64,000 nt of DNA, taken from the NCBI GenBank assembly GCA_965204875.1, contig OZ242020.1, forward strand, positions 434,001-498,000, read 5' to 3'. Position numbers and translations under genes: made by a program. Below the pieces are notes generated by a model that made no database searches, was not told the origin of the DNA, and saw nothing but the letters and a program-made list of their open reading frames with translations. Source of the stretch: Aldehydirespirator sp965204875. Lineage in GTDB: Bacteria; Actinomycetota; Acidimicrobiia; Acidimicrobiales; Aldehydirespiratoraceae. Position 1 is the first letter of the stretch, and each line of letters starts with the position of its first letter. Of this stretch, positions 52,586-60,603 are shown in pieces.

Positions 52586-53908
52586 TCACGGCGCGCTGCC
52601 TGGCGCAGCGGGCCTGTCGGAGGGCGCCACCACACGAACGGTGGCGATCCGCAGCCGGTCGACCGCCACCACTTCCAGCCTCCAGCCGTCCACCACCGCC
52701 GTCTCGCCGGGAACCGGGATGTGGCCCAACCGGTCCAGCACCAGGCCCGCCAGCGTCTCATAGGCACCCTCGGGCATGGCGAAACCGCAGGCATCGAGAA
52801 CCTCGTCCGGGTGAAGTGACGCCGGAAGCACCGTGGAGCCGCGGGACTCCGCCCGGGTGCGCTCCGGTGTTGCCGGATCGTGCTCGTCGTCGATCTCACC
52901 GACGATCTCCTCGAGCACATCCTCCAGGGTGATGATCCCCGCGGTGCCCCCGTGCTCGTCGATCACGACCGCCAGCTGTCCCGCGCCCGTGCGCAGATCC
53001 TCCAGCATGTCGTCAAGATCGCGCGACTCCGGCACGGCCGGCACCGGTTTCATCAGCTGCGAAACCCGCGTGCGGGGCCGGTCCTCGACGGGCACCGCGA
53101 ACACCGACTTCACGTGGGCGACACCGACCACGTCGTCGATCTGGCCGTCGATCACCGGGAAGCGCGAGTGGCCGGTGGCAGCAGCCAGCTGTGCAAGCTC
53201 GGAGATCGAGGCGTCGAGCGCGATCGCCGCCACCTCGACCCTGGGAACCATGGCGTCGTCGGCCTGCTTGTCGGCGAGGCGGATCGAGCGGGTCAGCAGG
53301 CGCACCTCTCCCTCGTCGAGCGTGCCCTCCTCACCGGAGGACAGGAACAGGTGCTCGAGATCGTCCCGGTCGGGCACCGCATCGATGTCCTCGCGCGGCT
53401 CGATGCCGCCGCGGCGCACCATCCAGTTGGCGACGCCGTTCAGGAAGGCCACCACGGGCCGCGCCAGCACCCCGTAGGCGGTCACCGGCAACGCCACAGC
53501 GACAGCGGTCCCGTAAGGCTTGGTGGTGGCCACCACCTTCGGCACCAACTCCCCCAGCACCATCTGCACGACGGTCGCTATGGCCAGGGCGAGGGCTATG
53601 GACACCCACAGCGGCGTGCCCGCACCGAACAGAGCCACGACACCAGGCTCGATCACCGAAGCCACGGCAGGCTCGGCGATGAAGCCCAGCAGCAGCGAGG
53701 ACACGGTGATGCCGACCTGCGCGCCCGAGAGGTGGAACGACAGTCTCGCCACGAGGCGCTCGACCAGCTTGGCCCGCCGGTCGCCGGCCGCGGCCCGCTC
53801 GAGCACCCGGGTTCGATCCACCGCCACCAGAGCGAACTCAATGGCCACGAACGCGGCATTGGCAGCTACCAGCGCGAGAGCGGCAAGAAGCCGCAGCGCG
53901 ATGTCTAT
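52586..53908 (-). CDS. CNNM/HlyC-CorC family membrane protein with CorC C-terminal domain
   Basis: About 440 residues. DUF21 ('GFIAEPAVASVIEPG', 'MVLGELVPKVVATTKP'), CBS pair ('VVGVAHVKSVFAVPVEDRP', 'GTAGIITLEDVLEEIVGEIDDE') and a CorC_HlyC domain ('AYETLAGLVLDRLGHIPVPGE'). The first membrane helix is in frame upstream of GTG 53848 ('LRLLAALALVAANAAFVA'), as in the paralogue. After a GGAGG (53912-53916) the only codons at start distance are ATA 53906-53908 or ATC 53900-53902, so a rare start is likely. The stop region resembles the start region of the next gene (52515), probably by duplication. Confidence 0.9.
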   Translation of the reverse strand: MDIALRLLAALALVAANAAFVAIEFALVAVDRTRVLERAAAGDRRAKLVERLVARLSFHLSGAQVGITVSSLLLGFIAEPAVASVIEPGVVALFGAGTPLWVSIALALAIATVVQMVLGELVPKVVATTKPYGTAVAVALPVTAYGVLARPVVAFLNGVANWMVRRGGIEPREDIDAVPDRDDLEHLFLSSGEEGTLDEGEVRLLTRSIRLADKQADDAMVPRVEVAAIALDASISELAQLAAATGHSRFPVIDGQIDDVVGVAHVKSVFAVPVEDRPRTRVSQLMKPVPAVPESRDLDDMLEDLRTGAGQLAVVIDEHGGTAGIITLEDVLEEIVGEIDDEHDPATPERTRAESRGSTVLPASLHPDEVLDACGFAMPEGAYETLAGLVLDRLGHIPVPGETAVVDGWRLEVVAVDRLRIATVRVVAPSDRPAAPGSAP

Positions 53909-53963
53909 CGGTCCTCCCGTGATCGGCCGATCCCGTCCACTGCGGAAATCTAGCCGCCGAGCC

Positions 53964-54062
53964 GGTTCCCCGACTCAGCTGTGCGCTGCTCGCCGCCGGG
54001 CGGGCCAGGTACGGATGATCCGCCTGGAACCGCAGATAGCTATGCGCTGCTCGCCGCAGGAG
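53964..54062. repeat. Echo of the PPOX gene 3' end
   Basis: The stop-containing end of the minus-strand PPOX gene (about 54038-54061, GCTATGCGCTGCTCGCCGC) recurs at about 53978-54000 as GCTGTGCGCTGCTCGCCGC, where the stop TAG has become CAG. Confidence 0.75.
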
Positions 54063-54387
54063 CCGGGCGGTGACGGACGGCGGAGCTGACCTTGATGGTC
54101 AGGGGAATGCCTGGTTCGGCCGGCTCTCCCACGGTTGCCACCCCGTCGGCGATCAGGCTGAAACCGTCGGGCGCCGGCGTCCAAAGCACCGTGACCTCGG
54201 GCCGGGCACGGGCGTTGGCCGCCGCGCCTCGTCCCACCACGGCACGGATCACACCCGCACCGTCGATGTCGACCTTCACATGAACCACCCGAGGCCGGCG
54301 GTCGTCACCGACCGTCAGCACGAAGGCCGTGGAGCCGTGTTGGGCCGCCGCCGACGCCAGATCTCGGGGCGCGACCGCGACGCTCAT
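54040..54387 (-). CDS. Small pyridoxamine 5'-phosphate oxidase-fold protein
   Basis: 115 residues with the split-barrel flavin/F420-binding pattern: 'TAFVLTVGDDRRPRVVHVKV', 'IRAVVGRGAAANARARPEVTVLW' and 'LIADGVATV'. Such short members bind FMN or F420 or bind cofactor weakly. It starts three bases after the end of the YcaQ-like gene, so they are probably co-transcribed. Exact activity unknown. Confidence 0.75.
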   Translation of the reverse strand: MSVAVAPRDLASAAAQHGSTAFVLTVGDDRRPRVVHVKVDIDGAGVIRAVVGRGAAANARARPEVTVLWTPAPDGFSLIADGVATVGEPAEPGIPLTIKVSSAVRHRPAPAASSA

Positions 54388-54390
54388 CGG

Positions 54391-55614
54391 TCACCGACGA
54401 TAACCGGCGGCGGCGGCTTGCAGCGCCGGCATCAGGTCGCCGCGGTCGCCGGCGCAGCGCACGCGGCCCGCGCCAGCGAAGCGGGCCAGGTCATCCAGAT
54501 GCGGCATGAGGCGCTCGGCCAGCCCGGCCCGGTCGACGGCCGGCTCGGCGAATGCGCCCAGCACCAGCAGCTCGCCGGCGGCCCGGTCGGTCTTCAGGTC
54601 GAGGCGGGCGACCAGCGCCTCGCCGTCGAGCACCGGCAGCACGTAATAGCCGTAGACGCGCTTGGCAGCCGGCACGTAGATCTCGATGCGGTAGTCGAAG
54701 CCCCACAGCCGCGAGGCGCGAGCGCGGTTCCACACCACCGGATCGAACGGCGACAGCACCGCCAGCGCGTCGATCGACCTCGGCAGCGGAGCCTGCGGAT
54801 GCAGGTAGGCGGGCTCGCTCCAGCCCTGCACCTCGACGACCTCCAGGTCACCGGCCTCGACCAGTTCCCGCAGCCGGGCCCGGCCCTCGGGCACCGGCAG
54901 GCGGTAGTAGTCGATCAGATCCGCGGCGGTGCCGACGCCGTGCGCCAGCGCCGAGCGCACCAGCAGGGCGCGCTGAGCCTCGTCGGCAGGCGGCGTGGGC
55001 CTGGCCAGCACCTCAGCCGGCACGATGCGCTCGAGCAGGTCGAACTCCTTGACGAAGTTGGCGCGGCGGCGGATGCCCACCGCGCCGATCCGGTAGAGCC
55101 AGTCGAGCGCTATCGAGCCCAGCGACCGGCCGCCCCACCGCTGGCCCGTGCGGCGCCTGGGGTCGGCGAGCTCGCCTGCGGCCAGCGGGCGCTCAGCGAC
55201 CTGGGCCAGCACCTCCGCCACGTAGCCGGGCTCGCGGCGCGCCAGTTCGGCCAGGTTGCTCCAGGTGTGGCCCTGCTCGGCGCGGCGCTTCTGCCAGCGC
55301 AGCAGCGGCTCGTCGGCCACCGGCAGCAGCGAGGCCTCGTGTGCCCACGCCTCGAACCACTCGTCGTCGCGGTAGGCGACACGGTCCAGCAGCGACGGAT
55401 CGTAGCACCCGAGACGCGAGAACGGGGGCAGGTACTGGGTCCGCACCACCGCCGGCACGGAGTCGAGCTGCAGCAGCTGTATCCGGCGCATCACCCGGCG
55501 CAGGTGACGCCGGTCCACCCGGCCCGCCGGTGGAGGGTCTGCGAAGCCCTGTGCCGCCAGCGCCACGCGGCGCGCCTCGGACACCGACAGCCGCAGCGGA
55601 CTCTTCCGGGTCAC
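54391..55614 (-). CDS. YcaQ-like winged-helix DNA glycosylase (crosslink repair family)
   Basis: About 408 residues from GTG 55614 (further upstream codons look non-coding). The N-terminal 'LSVSEARRVALAAQGF', 'LRRVMRRIQLLQLDSVPAVV' (QxD catalytic motif), 'SRLGCYDPSLLDRVAYRDDEWFEAWAHEASLLP' pattern and the C-terminal 'GRGLGSIALDWLYRIGAVGI'-like winged helix and 'VLSPFDPVVWNRARASRLWGFDYRIEIYVP' region match the HTH_42/YcaQ family. Members remove bulky or crosslinked purine adducts. Intact by eye. Confidence 0.88.
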   Translation of the reverse strand: MTRKSPLRLSVSEARRVALAAQGFADPPPAGRVDRRHLRRVMRRIQLLQLDSVPAVVRTQYLPPFSRLGCYDPSLLDRVAYRDDEWFEAWAHEASLLPVADEPLLRWQKRRAEQGHTWSNLAELARREPGYVAEVLAQVAERPLAAGELADPRRRTGQRWGGRSLGSIALDWLYRIGAVGIRRRANFVKEFDLLERIVPAEVLARPTPPADEAQRALLVRSALAHGVGTAADLIDYYRLPVPEGRARLRELVEAGDLEVVEVQGWSEPAYLHPQAPLPRSIDALAVLSPFDPVVWNRARASRLWGFDYRIEIYVPAAKRVYGYYVLPVLDGEALVARLDLKTDRAAGELLVLGAFAEPAVDRAGLAERLMPHLDDLARFAGAGRVRCAGDRGDLMPALQAAAAGYRR

Positions 55615-55721
55615 GGCGCTGCGGTGATCAGCGGCGCTGTGGCTCACGGCGTGCAGCCTGCGCCACATTCCCGCCGGAACCGGCCGCTGAGATCACATCA
55701 CCGCAACGGCAGCGCCGCGGC
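55615..55721. other. Spacer between leuS and YcaQ-like genes
   Basis: 107 bases with short GCGGCTCAC/GTGGCTCAC and CGGCGCTG repeats. No gene or clear terminator is visible. Confidence 0.4.
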
Positions 55722-58604
55722 TCACACCACGAGGGTGATCATGCGGCCGGGCACGTACATCTGCTTGCGCGGCTCGCGCCCGCGCAGGTGTGCGGCCACG
55801 TTGGGTTCCGCCAGCGCGGCCGCCACCGCGGCGGCCTCGCCGGCGTCCGCGTCGATGGTCACCCTTCCCCTGATCTTGCCGTTCAGCTGCACTGGCACCT
55901 CGACGGTGTGCTGCAAGAGCAGGCCCGGATCAGCGGACGGGAACTCCGCCCGGGTGACCGAGCCGGCCCCGGCACCGTGCAGGCGGTGCCACAGCTCCTC
56001 CGCGAAGTGCGGCACCAGCGGCGCCAGCATCCGCAGCAGCGGGTCGGCCACCTCGCGTGGCGCTCCCACGCCCCGCCTGGTGATCTCGTTGTTGAGCTCG
56101 GTGAGCTTGGCTATGGCGGTGTTGAACCGCAAGCCCTCCATGTCTGAGCGCACGCCGTCGATGGTGCGGTGCAGCATCCGCCGCAGGGAGTCGTCAGCAG
56201 GGTCGTCGCTGACCCGCAACTCGCCGGTCTGCTCGTCCACCATGGTGCGCCACACCCGTTGTAGCACCCGCTGGGACCCCACCACCGAGCGGGTCTCCCA
56301 GGGTCGTCCCTGGTGGATCGGACCCATGAACATCTCGTAGAGGCGCAGTGTGTCCGCACCGTAGGCGGCGTACATGTCGTCGGGGGTGACCGCGTTCTTC
56401 AGTGACTTGCCCATCTTGCCGAGCTCGCGCTCGACGGGCCGGCCCAGGTGGGTGAACCCCTCCTGCGGCGAGCCCTCGACCTCGTCGGCCGGCACGTACA
56501 CGCCGCGCTCGTCGCGGTAGGAATGAGCCAGGATGTAGCCCTGGTTGACGAGCCGCTTGAACGGCTCGGGCCCGCTGACATGGCCGAGGTCGTATAGAAC
56601 CTTGTGCCAGAAGCGCGCATACAGCAGGTGCAGCACGGCGTGCTCGACGCCGCCCACGTACAGGTCCACCCCGCCCACGCCGCCGGGGGAGGGATCGGCC
56701 ATCCAGTGGCGCTCGATCCCGGGATCGACGAGGGCCGCCTCGTTGGCGGGATCGAGATAGCGCAGGTAGTACCAGCACGAGCCGGCCCACTGGGGCATGG
56801 TGCTGAGCTCGCGGCGGTAGCGGCGCACGCCGTCGCCTAGGTCGAGATCCGCCGTGGCCCACCCGGCCATCCGGCCCAGCGGCGGCTCCGGCTCAGAGTC
56901 GGGGGCCAGCGACCGGGGCGCCCAGTCGCCAAGCTCGGGCAACTCCAGCGGGAGCATGTCCTCGGGCAGCGCCACCGGGCCCAGGTCGTCGAACACCACG
57001 GGGATCGGCTCGCCCCAATACCGCTGGCGGCTGAAGAGCCAGTCCCTCATCCTGTAGTTGACCTTGACCGTGCCGAGGCCCTCGCCCTCTAGGCGCTGCA
57101 GGATCAGCGCCTTCGACGCGGCCACGTCAAGGCCGTCGAGGAACTCCGAGTTGATCGACGGCCCGTCACCGGTGTAGGCGAGGTCGTCGGGATGCCCCGG
57201 CGGTGGCTGCACGGTGCGGATCACGTCGAGTCCGAACGTCTCGGCGAACTCGCGGTCGCGCTGGTCCTCGCCGGGGACTCCCATCACCGCGCCGGTGCCA
57301 TAACCCATGAGCACGTAGTCGGCAATGAAGATCGGCACAGGTCGCCATGTGAACGGCACCAGGGCGTGGCTGCCCAGGAACACGCCCGTCTTGGAGTCGC
57401 CGCGGTCAGCCTCGCTCTTGAGCGCCGAACTCGCCCGGTAGTCGGCCACGGCTTCGGCCGGGGTGGCCGCTGCAGCGGTCCAGGAGTCGGGGGTCCCCTC
57501 GGGCCAGGCCGCGGCGGTCATCTCTTCCACCAGGGGATGTTCGGGCGCCACCACCAGGTACGTGGTGCCGAACAGCGTGTCGGGCCGGGTCGTGAACACG
57601 CGGATCGCGAAGGTGCCCACCGCGCCAGCACCCCACTCGGGCGCCGGGCGGGCGAACGAGAAGCAGACCTCGGCGCCCTCGGAGCGGCCGATCCAGTTGC
57701 GCTGCATGGTCTTGACCGACTCGGGCCAGTCGAGCAGATCGAGGTCTTCGAGCAGGCGGTCGGCGTATGCGGTGATGCGCATCATCCACTGCTTGAGGGG
57801 CCGCTTGAAGACCTCGTGGTTGCCCCGCTCGGAGCGACCCTGGGCCGTGACCTCCTCGTTGGCGAGCACCGTTCCCAGAGCCGGGCACCAGTTGACCGGG
57901 GTCTCGGCCACGTAGGCGAGGCGCGCGCCGTCGATGAGCCTGCGGCGCTCGGCGGGGCCCGCCTCGTCCCAGAGCCGCCCGTCAAGCATCTGGCGGGCGC
58001 CCGACTCGAGCTCGGAGACCAGCTCCGAGATCGGGCGGGCGCGGCCGGCCTCGGGGTCGAACCAGGAGTTGAAGATCTGCAGGAAGATCCACTGGGTCCA
58101 GCGGTAGTAGCCGGTGTCGGTGGTGGCGATGCTGCGGCGCTTGTCGTGGCCGAGCCCGAGCCGGGCGAGCTGGCGGCGCATGTTGGCGATGTTGGCCTCG
58201 GTGTTGCTGCGAGGGTGCTGGCCCGTCTGGCGGGCGTGCTCCTCCGCCGGCAGCCCGAAGGCGTCGAATCCCATCGTGTAGAGCACGTTGAAGCCACACA
58301 TCCGCTTGAAGCGGGTGTAGGTGTCGGTGGCAATGAAGCCCAGAGGGTGCCCCACATGCAGCCCCGACCCCGACGGGTAGGGGAACATGTCCATCACGAA
58401 CAGCTTGGGGCCCTGCTCGCCACCGGCTCGCGATGCGTCAGGACCGGACTCGACACCGACGCTCGACCCTTCGGGGTCCGGCGTGTTGTAGATCCCCAGA
58501 TCGTCCCAGCGGGCCTGCCAGCGGGTCTCGATGTCGGCGGCCATGGCCGCGTCGTAGCGGTACGGGGGTGCGTCGGTCCCGGCAGCGGCAGGCATGGCGG
58601 TCAA
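55722..58604 (-). CDS. leuS: Leucyl-tRNA synthetase
   Basis: 960 residues with all class I features: HIGH-type 'FPYPSGSGLHVGHP' (about residue 75), 'NVLYTMGFDAFGLPAEEHA', the CP1 editing domain with 'VFTTRPDTLFGTTYLVVAPEHP' (T-rich editing site) and 'YGTGAVMGVPGEDQRD', 'WLFSRQRYWGEPIPVV', and KMSKS as 'KMGKSLKN' (about 735). The anticodon domain and C-terminal extension end with 'VQLNGKIRGRVTIDADAG'. A Gly/Ser/Glu-rich segment precedes the HIGH motif. ATG 58604 is used; ATG 58595 is also in frame. Confidence 0.98.
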   Translation of the reverse strand: MTAMPAAAGTDAPPYRYDAAMAADIETRWQARWDDLGIYNTPDPEGSSVGVESGPDASRAGGEQGPKLFVMDMFPYPSGSGLHVGHPLGFIATDTYTRFKRMCGFNVLYTMGFDAFGLPAEEHARQTGQHPRSNTEANIANMRRQLARLGLGHDKRRSIATTDTGYYRWTQWIFLQIFNSWFDPEAGRARPISELVSELESGARQMLDGRLWDEAGPAERRRLIDGARLAYVAETPVNWCPALGTVLANEEVTAQGRSERGNHEVFKRPLKQWMMRITAYADRLLEDLDLLDWPESVKTMQRNWIGRSEGAEVCFSFARPAPEWGAGAVGTFAIRVFTTRPDTLFGTTYLVVAPEHPLVEEMTAAAWPEGTPDSWTAAAATPAEAVADYRASSALKSEADRGDSKTGVFLGSHALVPFTWRPVPIFIADYVLMGYGTGAVMGVPGEDQRDREFAETFGLDVIRTVQPPPGHPDDLAYTGDGPSINSEFLDGLDVAASKALILQRLEGEGLGTVKVNYRMRDWLFSRQRYWGEPIPVVFDDLGPVALPEDMLPLELPELGDWAPRSLAPDSEPEPPLGRMAGWATADLDLGDGVRRYRRELSTMPQWAGSCWYYLRYLDPANEAALVDPGIERHWMADPSPGGVGGVDLYVGGVEHAVLHLLYARFWHKVLYDLGHVSGPEPFKRLVNQGYILAHSYRDERGVYVPADEVEGSPQEGFTHLGRPVERELGKMGKSLKNAVTPDDMYAAYGADTLRLYEMFMGPIHQGRPWETRSVVGSQRVLQRVWRTMVDEQTGELRVSDDPADDSLRRMLHRTIDGVRSDMEGLRFNTAIAKLTELNNEITRRGVGAPREVADPLLRMLAPLVPHFAEELWHRLHGAGAGSVTRAEFPSADPGLLLQHTVEVPVQLNGKIRGRVTIDADAGEAAAVAAALAEPNVAAHLRGREPRKQMYVPGRMITLVV

Positions 58605-58664
58605 GGCTAAGAGGCCGGTGGGCGGGGCGCGGCCGATCCCGGGGGGAAAGAAGTTGCAGCGCGC

Positions 58665-58692
58665 TTGCGCCTGCGCCGGTCCGTGCTACAGT
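58665..58692 (+). promoter_or_regulatory. Possible promoter of the corrinoid operon
   Basis: TTGCGC (58665-58670) and TACAGT (58687-58692) are separated by 16 bases and point toward the operon. The match to sigma-A type boxes is fair only. Confidence 0.3.
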
Positions 58693-58719
58693 CCCGTTCC
58701 GTATCGTGGCACTGGTCCA

Positions 58720-58898
58720 CAGTACGGAACACCAGCACGGAACATGAGCACGAAACCGCAGCACGGGAACACCAGCACGGAACATGAGCACGAAACCGCA
58801 GCACGGGAACAACAACACGGAACCACAGTACGAAACATCAGCTCGAGAACACAGCACGGAAACGTAAGCACGGGGAACATAAGCACGGAACCGCAGTA
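58720..58898. repeat. Array of about 13 units of a 13-bp repeat, with a perfect 40-bp duplication
   Basis: The consensus unit is roughly CAGCACGGAACAC. Units run from 58720 to about 58898 with growing divergence. Positions 58731-58770 and 58771-58810 are identical over 40 bases (three units). The array lies in the untranslated leader of the corrinoid operon and reads in no frame as a plausible protein. It could bind a regulator or be neutral slippage. Confidence 0.85.
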
Positions 58899-59002
58899 GG
58901 GGGCGTCGCACTGCAGGAACCGCAGCGCGGACCAGCTACAGCACCGGCGCTCGGCCGGCGTCCGTGGCGAGTACCCCAACCAGACGGAGGGCAGGTCTTG
59001 CG

Positions 59003-59743
59003 ATGACCGACACACTCGTTCTAGGACCGGATGCAACCGGCGAGGATCTCGGCGACGAGGAGGAACTCGATCTCTCGAGCCTCGACGACGGCGAGCTCAC
59101 CGCCCAGATGCACGACGACCTCTACGACGGCCTCGCCGAGGAGATCGCGGAGGGCACCAACATCCTGCTGGCGCGGGGCTGGCCAGCCGACAAGGTGCTC
59201 AATGACGCCCTCGTGGAGGGGATGCGCATCGTCGGCATCGACTTCCGCGACGGGATCCTGTTCGTTCCCGAGGTGCTGCTCGCCGCCAACGCCATGAAGG
59301 CCGGCATGGCCATCCTGCGGCCCCTGCTCGCGGAGACGGGCGCGGAGCCCGTCGGCAGCGTGGTGATCGGCACGGTGAAGGGCGACATCCACGACATCGG
59401 CAAGAACCTGGTGGCGATGATGCTCGAGGGGTCCGGCTTCGAGGTGTTCGACCTGGGCATCAACACCGATGCCGAGGAGTTCCTCGCCGCCCTCGACGAG
59501 CACAAGCCCGACATTCTCGGCATGTCCGCCCTGCTCACCACCACCATGCCTTACATGAAGGTGGTGATCGACACCCTGATCGAGAAGGGTGTCAGGGACA
59601 ACTTCATCGTCCTCGTGGGCGGAGCTCCGCTCAACGAGGAGTTCGGAGCCGCAGTCGGTGCCGACGCCTACTGCCGCGACGCCGCCGTGGCGGCCGAGAC
59701 GGCCAAGACCCTAGTCACAGAGCGCCGCGCCGCCGCCCGATGA
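59003..59743 (+). CDS. Corrinoid (B12-binding) methyl-carrier protein
   Basis: 246 residues from ATG 59003. An N-terminal helical cap domain ('LYDGLAEEIAEGTNILLARG', 'FRDGILFVPEVLLAANAMKAGM') is followed by the B12-binding Rossmann domain with the lower-ligand motif DxHxxG in 'GTVKGDIHDIGKNLVAMML' and 'LGMSALLTTTMPYMKVV', 'VLVGGAPLN'. It carries a methyl group between a substrate methyltransferase and methyl-THF chemistry. Residues 8-30 are acidic and unusual. First gene of a coupled operon; ATGA overlap with the next gene. Confidence 0.95.
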   Translation: MTDTLVLGPDATGEDLGDEEELDLSSLDDGELTAQMHDDLYDGLAEEIAEGTNILLARGWPADKVLNDALVEGMRIVGIDFRDGILFVPEVLLAANAMKAGMAILRPLLAETGAEPVGSVVIGTVKGDIHDIGKNLVAMMLEGSGFEVFDLGINTDAEEFLAALDEHKPDILGMSALLTTTMPYMKVVIDTLIEKGVRDNFIVLVGGAPLNEEFGAAVGADAYCRDAAVAAETAKTLVTERRAAAR

Positions 59744-60603
59744 CGGCCGCGGCCCCAGCGACGGCAGGCCCGGAGGCAAGCACCGGGCCAGGGTCGCACA
59801 CGCCGCGGGCCGACCGGGTCCTCATCATCGGTTGCGGTGCGCTGGCGCGCGAACTCCGCCGGCTGGCAGAGTTCAACGCCGCTGCGCAAATCGATGTCGA
59901 GGATGCCGGAGCCCACGACCCCGGCACGGGTGGCAGAGCAGAACTCAACGCCGCAGTGCAGATCGATGTCGAGTGCCTGCCGGCGAGGCTCCACAACCGC
60001 CCCGAGCAGATCGCGCCGGCGGTGCGGCGCCGGCTGCGCGAGGCCAAGGCCGGCGGCGCCTACCGCACGATCCTGGTGGGCTACATGGACTGCGGCACGG
60101 GGGGCCTGCTGGACCGGGTTTGCGCGGAAGAGGGTGTGCAGCGCCTGCCCGGAGCCCACTGCTACGAGATGTACGCCGGTGCCGAGACGTTCGCCGGCCT
60201 TCAGGATCCCGAGCCGGGCACCTTCTACCTGACCGACTACCTGGTGCGGCACTTCGACCGCCTGATCCTCGACGGCCTCGGGATCACCGAGCATCCCGAG
60301 CTTCTGGAGATGTACTTCGGCAACTACACCCGCGTGGTGCACATGGCCCAGACCGACGATCCGGGCCTGGCCGACCAAGCGAGGCGCGCCGCGGCGCGGC
60401 TCGGTCTTCGCTGCGAGCGCATCGTCACCGGTCTCGACGAGCTGCACCGCCACGTCGTGGAACTGTCGAGCCCGCCGCAGGCGCGAGCAGGCACCCCTTC
60501 GCCATCAAGAGCCCTACATCATCAAGAGGAACCCTCGAGCGCGCCAGCCAACACCCCGGCACACCGCGACGGCAGGCGACCGGTGGGGGCGGCAGCGGCA
60601 TGA
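59740..60603 (+). CDS. DUF1638 domain protein
   Basis: 287 residues. The DUF1638 core is seen in 'VLIIGCGALARELRRL', 'CLPARLHNRPEQIAP', 'LVGYMDCGTGGLLDR', 'LPGAHCYEMYAGAETF' and 'FYLTDYLVRHFD'. The conserved Cys and His residues suggest metal or corrinoid handling, but the role is unknown; the family is regularly found beside corrinoid methyltransferase genes. Residues about 42-78 contain a duplicated 'NAAxQIDVE' unit, produced by a 36-bp in-frame repeat. The C-terminal 50 residues are low complexity. Confidence 0.85.
   Translation: MTAAAPATAGPEASTGPGSHTPRADRVLIIGCGALARELRRLAEFNAAAQIDVEDAGAHDPGTGGRAELNAAVQIDVECLPARLHNRPEQIAPAVRRRLREAKAGGAYRTILVGYMDCGTGGLLDRVCAEEGVQRLPGAHCYEMYAGAETFAGLQDPEPGTFYLTDYLVRHFDRLILDGLGITEHPELLEMYFGNYTRVVHMAQTDDPGLADQARRAAARLGLRCERIVTGLDELHRHVVELSSPPQARAGTPSPSRALHHQEEPSSAPANTPAHRDGRRPVGAAAA
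59866..59973. repeat. 36-bp in-frame repeat within the DUF1638 gene
   Basis: 59866-59901 and 59938-59973 share most bases (core ATCGATGTCGAG). They are 72 bases apart, so 24 residues are inserted without a frame change, inside an otherwise conserved domain. Confidence 0.85.

Larger units (their letters stand above)
58605..59002. other. Intergenic leader of the corrinoid operon
   Basis: About 400 bases between the divergent leuS and corrinoid protein genes. It contains a possible promoter (58665-58692), a 13-bp-period array (58720-58898) and an AGGAGGG-like ribosome-binding site (near 58985-58991, CGGAGGGCAGG). No cobalamin-riboswitch core is recognisable. Short frames through the array are not credible genes. 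Confidence 0.6.

Noticed and set aside
58720..58898. CRISPR-like array or Thr/Glu-rich small protein in the corrinoid leader
   Set aside because: The 13-bp units have no unique spacers, and the open frames through them only reflect the repeat; no ribosome-binding site or family-like sequence.
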